Position numbers and translations under genes: made by a program | Origin: Brasenia schreberi | Lineage: Eukaryota > Streptophyta > Magnoliopsida > Nymphaeales > Cabombaceae | Assembly (NCBI GenBank): GCA_036023115.1 | Contig: JAYKKT010000046.1 | Coordinates: forward strand, 6,087,501 to 6,151,500 | DNA length: 64,000 nt | Direction of reading: 5' to 3' | In this document: in pieces, positions 1 through 12,420 of the stretch | Position numbering within the stretch: the stretch's first letter is position 1 | Layout of the letters: every line of letters begins with the position of its first letter | Notes under the pieces: model-generated | What the model was told of the DNA's origin: nothing | Databases searched by the model: none | The model's input: the letters and a program-made list of their open reading frames with translations, nothing else

Positions 1-188
1 CCGTTGCTTGCTTGCTTCATTTCAGTGAGTGAAAAAGCTGTGTGAGTCTGGCTTAGTGATCGATCACACGTTCCTCCTCTACTCTTGACATTTCCCTTCA
101 TAACCATTTCGTTCTTCCCTCTTTTCCTCCTCTTCCTCTCTCTCGCAGTTACATCTTGCAACCGTCTCATCTTTGGCAAGAGCTCGCC

Positions 189-2771
189 ATGCCTCCCGTT
201 CTCCGATCAAGTCGTCGTCTTCTAGATGCCTCCACATCCATACGGAGATCGTCGAAGCGTTGTCTGCTGCTGACTTCTAAGTCCTGGAAGAACAGATCCA
301 AGATACCCCGTAGGAAGCGTTCCTTCGTCGATCCAATTTTTGAAGATCCGAATCAGCTTAGTTTACAGGAGCTCGTTTCGGCTTCTAGCTCTTCCTCGAC
401 GTTTCAATTGGATTTCGCTGCTCCGAGCTGGATCTTCCCTTTGAAGGTAAAGAAAAAGCCGAGATCGTCGCGTCTTAGGCCATCGAGAAAGGTGTTACCG
501 GAGATCAATTATGGGAGAGTAACTGAAGTTGCTAATTCCGGGACATCCCTAGTGGAGGAGGTGAGTTTCGGGGTATCTGTTTCTTTTCGTCGTGACGGAT
601 CGAACGATGAGCTCAGATCGGAGAAGTTCATGCGATCATCCGGGAAGGACCCGACATCAGAGATCAAATCCTGCAATTCCGATGGAAGCTACAGCATGAT
701 ATGTGAGGGAAGCAATAGTTTCATGCCGGCCGCGTCAGAGAGGCCAGTACAACAGTACTCACCTGAGGATCAGGTCGGAATCGAGAAAAAAGATTTTCCT
801 GTTATTGAGGAATTGGAGAAGGGAGAAAACGCGGCCCACGAAGGATTCGAATTACCTTCTAAAGCAAAGGATCCGCCGTCATCCATCTCAGGTTCCACGG
901 TACAGTTGAAAGGAGAGGAGTTACGCTATGATCGAGCTTGTTCGGAGCAACTCTCCTGCTCCGATCAGAAAATTCAAGGCCATGACTGGAACTACACCAA
1001 TCTTTTTGAGAGAAACGAGTTTTCCGACTCTTCGTTGACAAGCTTCAGCGATTTATTGCCTGACGTCTTCGAGGATTCCTCAGGAAACGAGTTCTCCGAA
1101 GGACGAGGCGAAACGTTCCATTCTTCGCCTTGCTTTCTGCTTTTTCTTCAATATAAGAAGGAATTACTGAAATCAGATTGCGACGTTGAAACTTCCGATC
1201 TCTTTCTGACGGAAATGAAGCACGCGGATGACTTTCGAGTGAGTTTTCATGTCTGCGGCCTTTCAAATTTACTAGATCTCAAAAAGTATAGAAGATAACT
1301 TTGGCAGGCTTCATTACAGAGGAAAATAGAAAATAACACTCAAGTTTGTAAGATGTGCAAATCGTACTTACGTGCAAGAAAAATGTGCTGAATTAATGAG
1401 CTTAGGACAACTTCTCTCGTCAAAATTCGTTTCCGTGATTGATTTCCTGATTTCAAACTATTCTCTCATTCCTTTCCTCCGAGTTCGATTCGCCGATCTT
1501 TTCTTGATTGTAAGAATTATCACTGAGGATCCATGGATGCTCCTATAAAGCTATTAATTATTCATAGCCTTGTTTCATCGAGAAAATAATTACAGCGATT
1601 AGTTGCAGTTAAAATCCTTAACGTGAACAAGTTTACCGTACGGATATTTTCGAGAAGCAAACATTTGATCCTTTCTCTGGTTTCAGACATTCGACGACAA
1701 TGATGAAGAAGAAACATATAGGAGATTCAGATGCAGCGAGCGTCGAAATTTATTTCGCCGTGACTACGTGGACGAGCTCGGACCGACTGAATTCGGAGAG
1801 ATCATCTACAAACAAAGAGTTTCTGCCGTGGGGTGGATCGTGGAGGTAAAATGCGGAGATTTTTCTTCTCTACTGGCTATATGCGACGCACTATGGCTGC
1901 CGAACGAGATGAGCTGATTTTTGGCTTAGTGCTGAGATCGCCTGTACTTGGCTCATGGACTTAACAAGACGAGCCAGGTTCAGCTCGTAAGGTTAACCAG
2001 TATTGCGTGTACCAAATGCTTTTTGTATAGGGTTAACTACTTGAGTGTTTATTAATATTCATGTATGTGTTTTAAGTTGGAAACATATGCTACCCCCAGC
2101 TAGTTTATTAAATATGGCTAACGCCTTCAATGGTTCGAGTGTAATACTTCTACAATAAAGATTACATCATAAAGCTATTTTTTTATTTAAATCAGCACGA
2201 GTATTAACTAGTAAAAGCCTTTCAAATAAAGAACTTGACGTCCGGGAGCATGTATGCTTGATTAAGGCTTGCCTGATCTTAGCTCGAAACTAAGAAAAAC
2301 TAAAACGGGTGCAACGTAACGTTGGTGCAGCACTGCAGTAGTTGCAAACTCCAGTGGGAGACGACCTTCTTAAGCGTGAGCCTACTCGATAGGTTCCTGT
2401 GCAGAGGTTTCTTCACGAGCGAGAGTTACCTTCAGATCCTCGGGATCGCATGTGCTACTTTGGCTACCAGGATTGAAGAAAATCAGCTTTACAATTGGTA
2501 AGACCACAATGCAGATTAATTTCCAGTTTTCTCTTTTTGTTTTTTCCCGCTAAAAACGTAACGCACAAACACAGATGAAACTGTTTTCTTGTAAAAAATC
2601 AAACTATTTTAGTAGCTCATAAGAATTTGATTTACACACGAGAAATGAATATGCAAGAGTACTGGATACGAATGGTCTTAGCCATTCTAAGCACATTAAT
2701 GTTGGTTATTTTGCTAAAAATCACTCTGAACTGTGGTATCTTGCTATTGTGCACGCGTTCACCATGCACTA

Positions 2772-2835
<64 letters not shown>

Positions 2836-4532
2836 ACTCATACACAACACATAGTGTGTGTGTGCGCACGCACAAACGTGTGTTAAAATGGATTTAAGCT
2901 TTATAATTCCAGATGTATTTTCTTAATCTAACAAATTATTATACGTGCTAGAAATTCTCAAAAACCAAGGAATGAACTGCGTCAAAAAATTACAAATCAA
3001 ATTTTACAATCCAAAGATAATTTGAAATGTTATATTCCGAGAATTTTGGACATAATAAGGATGACTCCGAAAAAGCTCTTTTGCCCAAAGATGCATTTCC
3101 TGGAAATGTCTTTTGACGTGCTTATGCTTATTCTGCAGCATAAGGCAGGAAGAGTTTCAGATCAACCAAAGAGTTTATCGCAAGTGTGAAGTGGTGGCCA
3201 TGGAATGGGTCATTCTTGATGTGTTGAGCTACCAATGCTTCTCCATAACCACCATCAACTTCTTAAGGTAAAAAATTTACAGACCTCGCTTAAGATTTCT
3301 CTATAGGAGACTCGATGGGTTAGCTGTCGGGCCAATTTGCTGCTAGAAACCAAAAGTTTTGCTTTGGGTAATTCCTCTCCGACCAATTTTGCTGGTTGCG
3401 AAACTAATATTTTCACTTTGGCTAATTGTCGAACAGGTTTTACCTCAAGTTGGTAAACGCGGACGAAGGATTAGAAAACTACACTCAGTGTCTGGCTCTA
3501 CTCTCTCTGGCGCACCACGAATTGCTTTACTTTTGGCCCTCAACTATCGCTGCAGGTTTGGTTATTCAAGCATGCCTCGCCAAGGGCGCCAAAGACCCTG
3601 CTGCTATCCGGCGGGTACGTGAGGTAATTTACTATCCGACTTGCTTGCCCTACTACTATTTAAGGCGGGTAAATAAACCAAGCTGCTCGGACCTCTGATC
3701 GTCATGTTCAGCCTGAGATAAGCTCGTTCATGTCCAATTCACGATTTAAATGATCCGAACATGAGCTCGCTCGTTGAGTTAAACATCTAATTAAGTATAT
3801 ATATCGTTTTATGTGCATATCTGTCAGAGAATCTCGTTATGAATCTAAGTAGTGGCGAAATATAATTAGCTGATAAAATCTTCCAAATTAGCTAGAAATT
3901 CGTGCAAATTTTTTTTGACTTGCTTCCTTACCAAGAATTTTAAAATTTTATTATTAAATATATCTTAAGAGAATAATTTAAGCTGTAACGAGAAGTTCAT
4001 TTTCATTTCATTTAACTTTCAGCTGGTGTTCATTTTGTGCTTGGGTCAGCTCAAATGAGCAAGATCGAGCCATGTCAGTCCCTGTTCAGCTCAGTCGGGT
4101 TCATTTGCCAGCCTTATTTCTACTTCTCCATCTTCACTTTCTTCTCGTTAATTACTATAACTTATATTTGCAGGAGAAAATTTTCACGTATTCTTTGTCC
4201 ACCGTTTACACTATTTTGATACAGAAAAACAGATGACTAGGGAAAGGAAATGTTTCGTACCTGAACTAATAAACAAGTGAAGAAGAATCTGTCGATAATT
4301 TTCACATTTATAAATCCAATATTTTCAAGGAAAAGATTGCAATATTCAAGTTCAAACTGTGTGCTTGAAAAAACTTCGATCTTAATTGCAAGATGTAGTC
4401 AGCGCTTACCGCATAGTTCTAGTCAGTGTCATGCTGCCTGAAGCAAGTCCATAGTGTTGATAAATATAAATGGCCTTGCAGACTCATATCAGAACGAGGG
4501 AGGACGACGACGAACTGAAGTACTGTATAAAG
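189..4532 (+). CDS. SDS: Cyclin SDS-like (SOLO DANCERS), 3' terminal exon not found
   Basis: Meiosis-specific cyclin-like protein; in Arabidopsis SDS is needed for homologue pairing and DMC1-dependent recombination. Exons read here: 189-1238, 1687-1845, 2331-2497, 3139-3267, 3437-3623, 4482-4532; all junctions keep phase. The first ATG is at 189; the upstream in-frame codon at 156 is TTG. Exon 1 encodes a long basic, Ser-rich N-terminus typical of SDS. Exons 2-5 encode the cyclin box, with motifs such as LLDRFLCRGFF, ATRIEENQLYN, EVVAMEWVILDVLSYQCF and FWPSTIAAGLVIQACL. Exon 6 ends THIRTREDDDELKYCIK, where the family normally continues for only a few residues (SLEWL-like). About 592 residues are accounted for, close to the Arabidopsis length as I remember it. 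The final exon could not be placed; an acceptor near 5110 gives no family-like tail. The family call is firm, the 3' end open. Confidence 0.88.
2774..2834. repeat. (CT)n(TA)n compound microsatellite
   Basis: About 30 bases of CT repeat run directly into about 30 bases of TA repeat. It lies in the intron between SDS exons 3 and 4. The short reading frame across it is only translated repeat. Confidence 0.95.
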
Positions 4533-7313
4533 GTACAAATCTTGCACTCTTACCTTGCACGTCTATCTTTGTCAATCAAAGCCCATGATTCTTGTAGCGA
4601 TGGTTCGTTTACATCCTGATATTTGGACTGAGATATGTGTCCATTGAGTCTCAAACATATTTTTTTTATTTTTAAGGGACAACCATACACCTACAATGGT
4701 GTGTGAACCTATGAGGAAGGTTCTTTAATTAGCTATTGCAGGGCATTTGCGGTTCTGTTTGGTTCAATTCTAGCTTCAACCTCTAACCAAACCATTAGTT
4801 TCGGTTCTCAACATTTAGAAAACAGAACTGAACCGAACCATGCTATAGCCAAAACCAAACCAAACCTTCAGTTCAGTTTTGAACCACGGTTCTACTAATT
4901 TAAAGATTTTGCTAAATACAATGTATTGTGCCACGAGATTATTTGGATATGTGGTCCACATTTTACATGTAATATATGGTTATAATATATAAACTTATAA
5001 GATTATATATGTAAGTTTTACAACTTTATCTGCATATAAAATGTGAATATCTATCTATCTATCTATATAATGGTTCAGTTCCAACACTAGAACCTTCAGC
5101 ATTTTTTTCCAGCTAGAAGGGGATAGTATGTATGAAAACTTTACCACGCTAAGCCAACATGCTTTTGTTGCCAAAACAGGCAAAGTCGTGCTTCCACGCG
5201 TGTTTTGATATTATGCTCGCTTATATTTTCTCTCTGCTTATTAGTGATACAAGATTCAGGCATCAGAGCGGGTATTCTCTTGGTACCGGACCCAAGCTTT
5301 TGAATGGAAATGGGGAGTGCATATTTTACCATACTGCCCCACAAGTTTGTTTTACTAAAATGTGCACTTTTTGAATTTTTCATGCTTGTTCATGCATCCC
5401 GTTTCTCCATTTCTTAAAAATATGTGGTATTCAGGTCATTGATTTAGATCTTTGGAACTTTCAGTTGATAGAGAACATGGACGAGGGCTAAACCCATGCT
5501 TAAAGAGAGAAATACAGGCGCATTGTGGTCAATTTGTGCCACCGACTACTCACCACCATAAGTGGCTGAGCAAACAGGTACAAGTAGGTCTTCTATGTTC
5601 ATTCCAACAATGCTTCCGATGTCTAGAATGAAATCGGGGCTAACGTCTGTACATTCAATTTCTGGGAGAAATAATCCTCTTCGTCTTAGTAATGCTATCA
5701 TTTCATGCATTTTCCATCCGGACACTGACCAATCCAATTAGTCAAATAAGAGTAACTGTACATGCAGTGGGGCATGAAAAGGCCAAAGGTCCAAACCAAC
5801 CTAATCTCGAGCCTGCATATTGGGTAGGTTATAGATCCAAACAAGCAGAAGCCAAGTGACAACCCAATTACAATTGGAATTTGGGAACCCAACTAATTGC
5901 TTCAGTACGAGATTGGATACCAGATAACTTAGAACCATGATCCATAATTGTGTGGTGGAATTTCCTAAAAATGGAAATTCTTTGACTATTATAATGGCCC
6001 TCTTTTTTTATCTGGCACATAGGAGAGGGGACAATGGGGTTAAAAGAGACTCGTAGGTTCCACTCTTTTGCCTGTTTCAAGCAGTCGAAACGGAGTTTTT
6101 AATTAAAAGTGATAGAGAAATGCTTTCTAACATTTGATTCAATGTCATTAACCTGCTTAAGTATTCAATGACCTTCACATATTATGTGTGAAAGGTTTGC
6201 AATTAAATTTAGCTTGAATCTTAATTTAGGATCCAAATTTCGGTAGATGCCTTTACAAGCCAAATTGTAGAACAGAGGGATGAGGAGCTAAATAATCTCA
6301 AACCGACTTTCACATTAGGAAGCAAATGAAACGCTTTCATAAAATTTTCCCATAGGATCGAGAATGTCTTTGTCATAAACGTTATTTTCTCGATCATTAG
6401 AAAACTTTATTTTCTTTAATCTTCGAAAAACATTGTTTTCTCGCAAGCCCATGCTGCTCTTGCATGAAGTTTTGAATTCTACAATCTTGTTATAAACATT
6501 ATTTACTCTCAAACAAAAAGGTCCCACAGGTGGAACTCGACACTCTCAATTTACAGGAATCCTTAAATGTAATCCCTTGTTGTGCCCAACAGAAATAGTA
6601 CCTAGGGTATTGTAAAACTTGTTTTTCTTCAAAAGAAAAATCTTGTTAAAGTACCCCGGACCGGGGCATGATCTACATGTGAAAACATTAAAGCTCAATA
6701 GATCTAAAGAGAACAAAAAATGAACTATCAGATTGAACCTATCTACCCCTAATGCTTAATCCATAGCTCTCCTTCAACTGACTATATTCTAAAAGCGGCA
6801 TGATTTTCTAATGGCCACACTATAGAAATTGAGCAAAGAACGATGTTCGCATATTTTCAATACAACCACTATTATTCTCTTGACATACATTCTTTTAGGT
6901 CATAATTGAACTTACTATTACTCAACTGGATCTCATAGCATTTGGTACTAGTGTGGTTCACATAGCACAAGATCCGATAGTCATTTGTGCGAACTAATCT
7001 TAATGGACCAACCATAACCAAAAGCAAGCCTTCCCAACACTACGTGAGGTTAACTACATGGATTCTTGTCATCGTGCTCGATCTTGTGCCAAAGTAGTGA
7101 AAGTTACCAAATTGGAAGAAAGCTCAAAAAGTTCATGAGAAAGCCATAATGGAAGAAAGTTGGGGAGGGAGGTTTTGAAATTCCTCGATATGGTTACACT
7201 GTTGAATAAGAAATTTCATGAGAAAAAAGAAATTTAATGGCAAAAAGGATAAGAAATGGCACGTACATTGCAAATTATGATTACACTATTGACAAACTGA
7301 ACTGAACTGAACT
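4533..7313. other. Non-coding stretch after the cyclin gene
   Basis: No convincing gene. It presumably contains the missing last SDS exon. 4740-4900 is a degenerate repeat rich in GAACC/GGTTC. A 63-codon frame on the minus strand at 5546-5737 has mixed composition but matches no family I recognise. The rest is AT-rich unique-looking sequence. Confidence 0.5.
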
Positions 7314-7625
7314 TCATAGAATAGCAAGTTTACCTATTTCACCAGAATTATCAACTAGCAGAGTTGCATGCTCATCTGCCGACTGCTCATCCAAATGGAT
7401 CTGCGCGAAATTGCTGATCATCCCAGCCCTCTCCCTGAGAATACTCTCCTTTTTCTCTTCCTCTGCTTTCTCAACCTTTTCTTTGGTCTTGAGGCTCACA
7501 TGTTCAGCAGCCTTTGCAACCATGTTCAGTGCACTGGAAACCCAGGCTGCACTGGTCCAGACATACCGGTTGCTCATGATCACGGAACCAGCAGTTTCAG
7601 CAGCAGCGATCACTGACTTGGTCTT

Positions 7626-7628
7626 CTA
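7626..7628 (-). other. Premature TAG in the BPA1-like last exon
   Basis: The minus strand reads TTT TCC TAG AAG ACC AAG; the family has Ser-Glu-Lys-Thr-Lys here, so one GAG to TAG change explains it. Family reading continues without a break on the far side. Confidence 0.85.
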
Positions 7629-10595
7629 GGAAAACTGGAACCGTTTATCCATCTCCCTCATTTTGTCATTCACGACAGCTGTTCCGAGGCTTAGTTTCTC
7701 ACTCGGTCCAATCTTCTGGTCAATGGATGTAAGTTGTAACAGTAGCCGTGGCGCTGGAAGTGAGATGAAGTTTCTCATCAAATGTCTTTGCTTTATTTAG
7801 AGCATCTTTCCACAATACAAAGCCCTTGGATAGCATGCTGCTAACTACTTCTTCGGCCTTTTGAATAGCAGAACCAGCAGTGCTCGAGGTTCCACTTTCC
7901 TTTTCCTATGACAGGAAGAGCAGTATGTGATTAACTCAAAAGATTCCAGAGTTTCCACTGACTGGAAACATGAAAAATCAATTAGTGATCTTGAGTGGCG
8001 AGAAAAAACAGCAAACCAATATTCTATCACCATGAACAGTCAATCTTCATGAATTTACATCCTGGTCATGAAGAAATTATAACGATTTTCAAATGAGCTG
8101 CTGACCCATTAACATAGAATAATGATTTCTTAAAACAAACGTCCTTGTCAATTTGGAAGCACAAGTTCATTTTAAGAAAACCACTTTCTCAAAACATAAG
8201 CACAAGATCCAACAGAGTTCCGTACATGCTACTGCTTTGAGCAGATTACCAATCTAAATGTGGAAGCCATTCCGCTTCTTTAATAAAGAGGTGAATATTG
8301 GTCATTTCAATTATTTCCTGAGAAGTGACTGGAAGCCATTCAATTATTTCCAGAGTTCCACTGGTGGCATGATTGTGAAGGGAGCAAGGTTCCCAGGCCT
8401 AGCTCTTTAAACACTAGGGTCCACTAGGGAAGATGTTGGGGACCATTGATTTTCATTTAGATCTATCAATTGTTTTTAACTTTCTCTATGTCTAACGGGA
8501 CCCTGGTTCTCTGTATGGCTTTGTGTGAATCCCTTTCTTTTCCTTTGTATTGAACGTATAATGTTTTATGATGAGCCTTTCAGATGAGACACTGGGAAAT
8601 TGTATATGTGTGTATGTAGCAGCTCTGATATAGTAGCAGGTAATGTCAAAAAAGTGGTGGCAGTCTTGTACTCATCCGACCAAAGATGAGTTCATCAAGT
8701 TGATTACATTTCCCCCTGCTTAAGCCTGGCGATCTCTGCCCATGCGAAAAATTTGGTACAGATTTGTGCAGGCAATTCAAGAGCATTTAGTGAAAAGAAA
8801 ACAATCAAAAAGCATAATCGCAAACAGAAATGCATAGTTGAAAACTAAAGTTGTTACCAACTGTGCAATAGCTGCAGGAGGTAGCACGTAATCTTCGGCC
8901 GGTGTTATAGTAACAGAAAGATCAACAATGGTCGCCCCCTGTGACGGTAGAAGATGCAAATCAAGATAACAAAAATAAAGATCAGGACATGCATATGAAA
9001 TCAATTGTTCAGGACAATCCAGCTCCCCGACCTTATAATCAGGAAGGAGAAAAGGCAACTCATCTTTCATGCACATGGGAGTGGCCCATGATAGAAATAT
9101 TCATATCAAATGAGCCAAATGTAACTAGTCAACCCTGAACCAACTTGATCAGTGCAGCAAGGGGTGAAAACAGACGTGATAAGGTAGGTCCATATCATGG
9201 TGGACACATATTAGATGAGGATAAATAAGAGTGTCAATAAGTGGATCTAGCTCAAGATGAATTTGGACCTAACCTTTTGAACCTCACTAAATCTGGTTGC
9301 AGCCAGGAGGTTTACATGTAACAATTATCTAATCGCAAACGAAGATGGAAGATGAAATTGCTTATCAGAACTCTAAATCATAAAAGAGACCAAGAATATA
9401 GCTTGCATAGCCTTTGCAGGAGATGACATCATAGCATGGTGGAGTTTCTTTCAATGTTGTAAAAAGAGTATTGGTGCTCATATCGTACTGTGCACTGATA
9501 CCCCGTATCGTACAATGCATTGTAATTTTTTTTAATTTCTTGATAAAACATATAAAAAATATTAATAAATCTAAAAAATGTAAGAATTGAAATTAATGAA
9601 CAAAACATATATAACACAATCAACATTAAACAAAATCAAATTCAAAAGCTTGATTTGAAACAGAGATAATTCCTAATAAAAGGACTATAACTCTATAAGA
9701 ATATTCACAGAGATTGCGAGAAGGGAACACTGTGAGATTGAGCGTACCAAAGTTAAATAACATCTCATAAAGAACAATCATCCATAACACAAATATAGAA
9801 TACCTTTAATAAACAACAAAGTTACAAAGTTATAATCATCCATACCAGAACGTTACAAAATTACAATTACATTTATAACAATCATCCACAACGTAGATCA
9901 TAATCAACAAAAGCATTGTAATCGACATAGTCATGATCCCCATCATCATCATCATGATCCCCTCCCTCTTCCTCCTCCATAATTGTATATGCTCATCCAA
10001 CACCTTTCATCTTCATCATCTCAAACTCTAAGTTTTACTTCGACATGGAGTGCCCTCCAGTTTTCATTCTCTAAATTGATGGGGTTCCTCCTCTTCAACA
10101 CAATCATCAATAATATCAATATTTTCGTAGCTCAACAGGTCCTATGGCACCTTCTTTTCCCTTTTTGCATTTGTACGTAAAGAAAGAATATTCACATTAT
10201 CAAGAATATCAAATGCAACATAGTCATCAATCATTCATTATTAAGAACTAGGGAGCAACAATACATATTTTTAAAATTGTTACCTTTGCCTTAACATGTT
10301 ATATGCAATAGCATAATCCAGTTTGTTTCTCTTTTTCGTATGAATGCGTTAAAAAAAACTCTAATTTCTCTCATACCCACTCGAACTTCATCCTTGGCTC
10401 AATATCCGTTTACCAAACCAAGGTCGATGCATATACACCAAAGCGAGTCCACCATTCATCTGAAATAAAACACGATAATGATTAATAAAAAATACTTAAA
10501 GGTAATCAATTGATAACTTAAATGAATATCAATAAAAAATATATAATACCTGATCGCATTTGGGAGCGATTGCAATTGGCCTTCTAAAATCTTCA

Positions 10596-10599
<4 letters not shown>

Positions 10600-10628
<29 letters not shown>
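10600..10628. repeat. (AT)n microsatellite inside the hAT element
   Basis: About 28 bases of alternating A and T. A second run lies at 10894-10940. Both are within the decayed transposon. Confidence 0.9.
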
Positions 10629-10633
<5 letters not shown>

Positions 10634-10889
10634 TAACTCTAAATAGATATTTCAACGAGTAGATTAATCTTGTATAATATCAATTGCATTCAATATACCC
10701 TTTTTACTTATTCATTCTTTACAAAATTAGGAGAAAATCAAATAGAAAGGTTAAAGAAATATGCAGCAGTACGCAAATCATGATGCATTTGACGGTTTCA
10801 ACGTGCATCAATTATCTTACAAACTTTTTTTAAAAGTGACCGTTTGTGACCAAGGTTTGCTAGTATTTTCAATTTGGCCTTATCTATAG

Positions 10890-10942
<53 letters not shown>

Positions 10943-11205
10943 ACATAGCAAATCTATCTTTACTGTTTACCATCTTCATTACCTTAACTAAAGGTACAAT
11001 CATCTTAAAAATTTGTTGCAATTTTTCAAAACATCTACTACCGCAATCTCTTTCCTTTTTGTACACCAACTAATTGAGCCTCATTCATCATATGCAAATA
11101 TTTTTTCAACGTATTTTTCTGTATAACAAGACTTTGCACAATAATAACATTCGTAGCAAATCTTGTCAATGAAGGTCTAATCAATTTCCTTCCACATGTA
11201 TGAAT

Positions 11206-12420
11206 TTACATCAAATGCAATATAGAAGAATGATTATAAATAAATTTTATGATATTTCTCCATGCATCTATAGTCTCTCTTATTTCATCCATTGCACTCA
11301 AATATTCAAGCATTAAGTCTATGCAATGTTCAACATATTGAGTCAATACTAAGGATGGATGGTTCGCCTCAAGTATCTTACTAGCTACTCTAAAATTTAC
11401 AACATTATCATAAATGAATTGAACAACATTTAAAACATATATGTCCTCAACAACTTTCTCAAAAATAGGGAGTAAATTATTTGCAGTTTTATCAATATAA
11501 GACAAGTTATATGATTTCAAAAACAATGTTCTCTTGAGACAATAGACAACGAAGTTCACCAAAGACCTACGCTAACCATATATCCAACTATCCACCATAA
11601 TACAACATCTCGTATCCTTCCATAACTCCCTAAATTTAGAACTTCATGCATTAACAATATCAACCGATTTCTCAAATAATGTACTCCTTAAAGCATGATA
11701 AGTAAGGACTATATAACCTAATCCCACACTATCAATAGCATTCACCATACTTTGAAAAGAAAATAAGTTTGCAACACTAAAAAGGAGGTAATTTTCATAA
11801 AAAAAATTTTGCACACTTCAAATCTACTTTCTAAATTACTTCATTTGAAGTCATAGCTGATTTAATGCCTAGTTGAGCTTTAGGAATCATACGTGGGGGA
11901 AAAATGAAGGCATTTCACCTCTAACTCTGGCTCATCATCTGATACCTCTCGTAGGCATCGGGCGAGTAGGAGCTCTTGCAATATAACAAGAGTCAACTCC
12001 ACTACTACTACCACCAGAACCTACACTTTTTTTCTTTTATCACATTCTCCTCCCCTCTTCAGTTGTCTCTTCTTCCATCTCAGCTACACAATGAAATTCA
12101 TCACAAAAAATCCCTTCATAAGCATCTCCAAATGATTGAGACATATCCAACCACCTATTTATGTCCTCCTACTCACCCTTAATTTTTTCCTCTCCTTTTA
12201 AGCCTCAAATACCAACTCAATATCATATTTCACTATTTCGAGAACCCAAGGACAAACACTAGTATCCTTCTTGGTTCTCGCAAGTTGGTGTTTCATACGA
12301 GAAATATCATCATGCTTTACTGCATTGCAAAACATGCACTTGTTCACAAGCCTATTGCCTTCGTATACCGGGTTGTAATATTTTTATGACGAATCGACTC
12401 AATCGGAAGTCATTAAGAAG
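11206..12420 (-). pseudogene. Decayed hAT transposase (BED zinc finger, DUF659)
   Basis: On the minus strand around 12400-12230 a BED-like finger can be read (NKCMFCNAVKHDDISRMKHQ, then TKKDTSVCPWV). Around 11640-11560 comes DTRCCIMVDSWIYG, then a TAG, then the open block 11562-11206. That block contains SLVNFVVYCLKRTLFLKS, NVVQFIYDNVVNFRVASKIL, EHCIDLMLE and FIYNHSSILHLM. This order matches plant hAT transposases with a DUF659 domain. Stops and frame changes break it, and the C-terminal dimerisation region was not recovered, so the copy is not autonomous. Confidence 0.85.

Noticed and set aside
5546..5892. Minus-strand frames of 63 and 64 codons
   Set aside because: Composition is protein-like in places (MHEMIALLRRRGLFLPEIEC), but no family is recognised, and frames change within a short distance.
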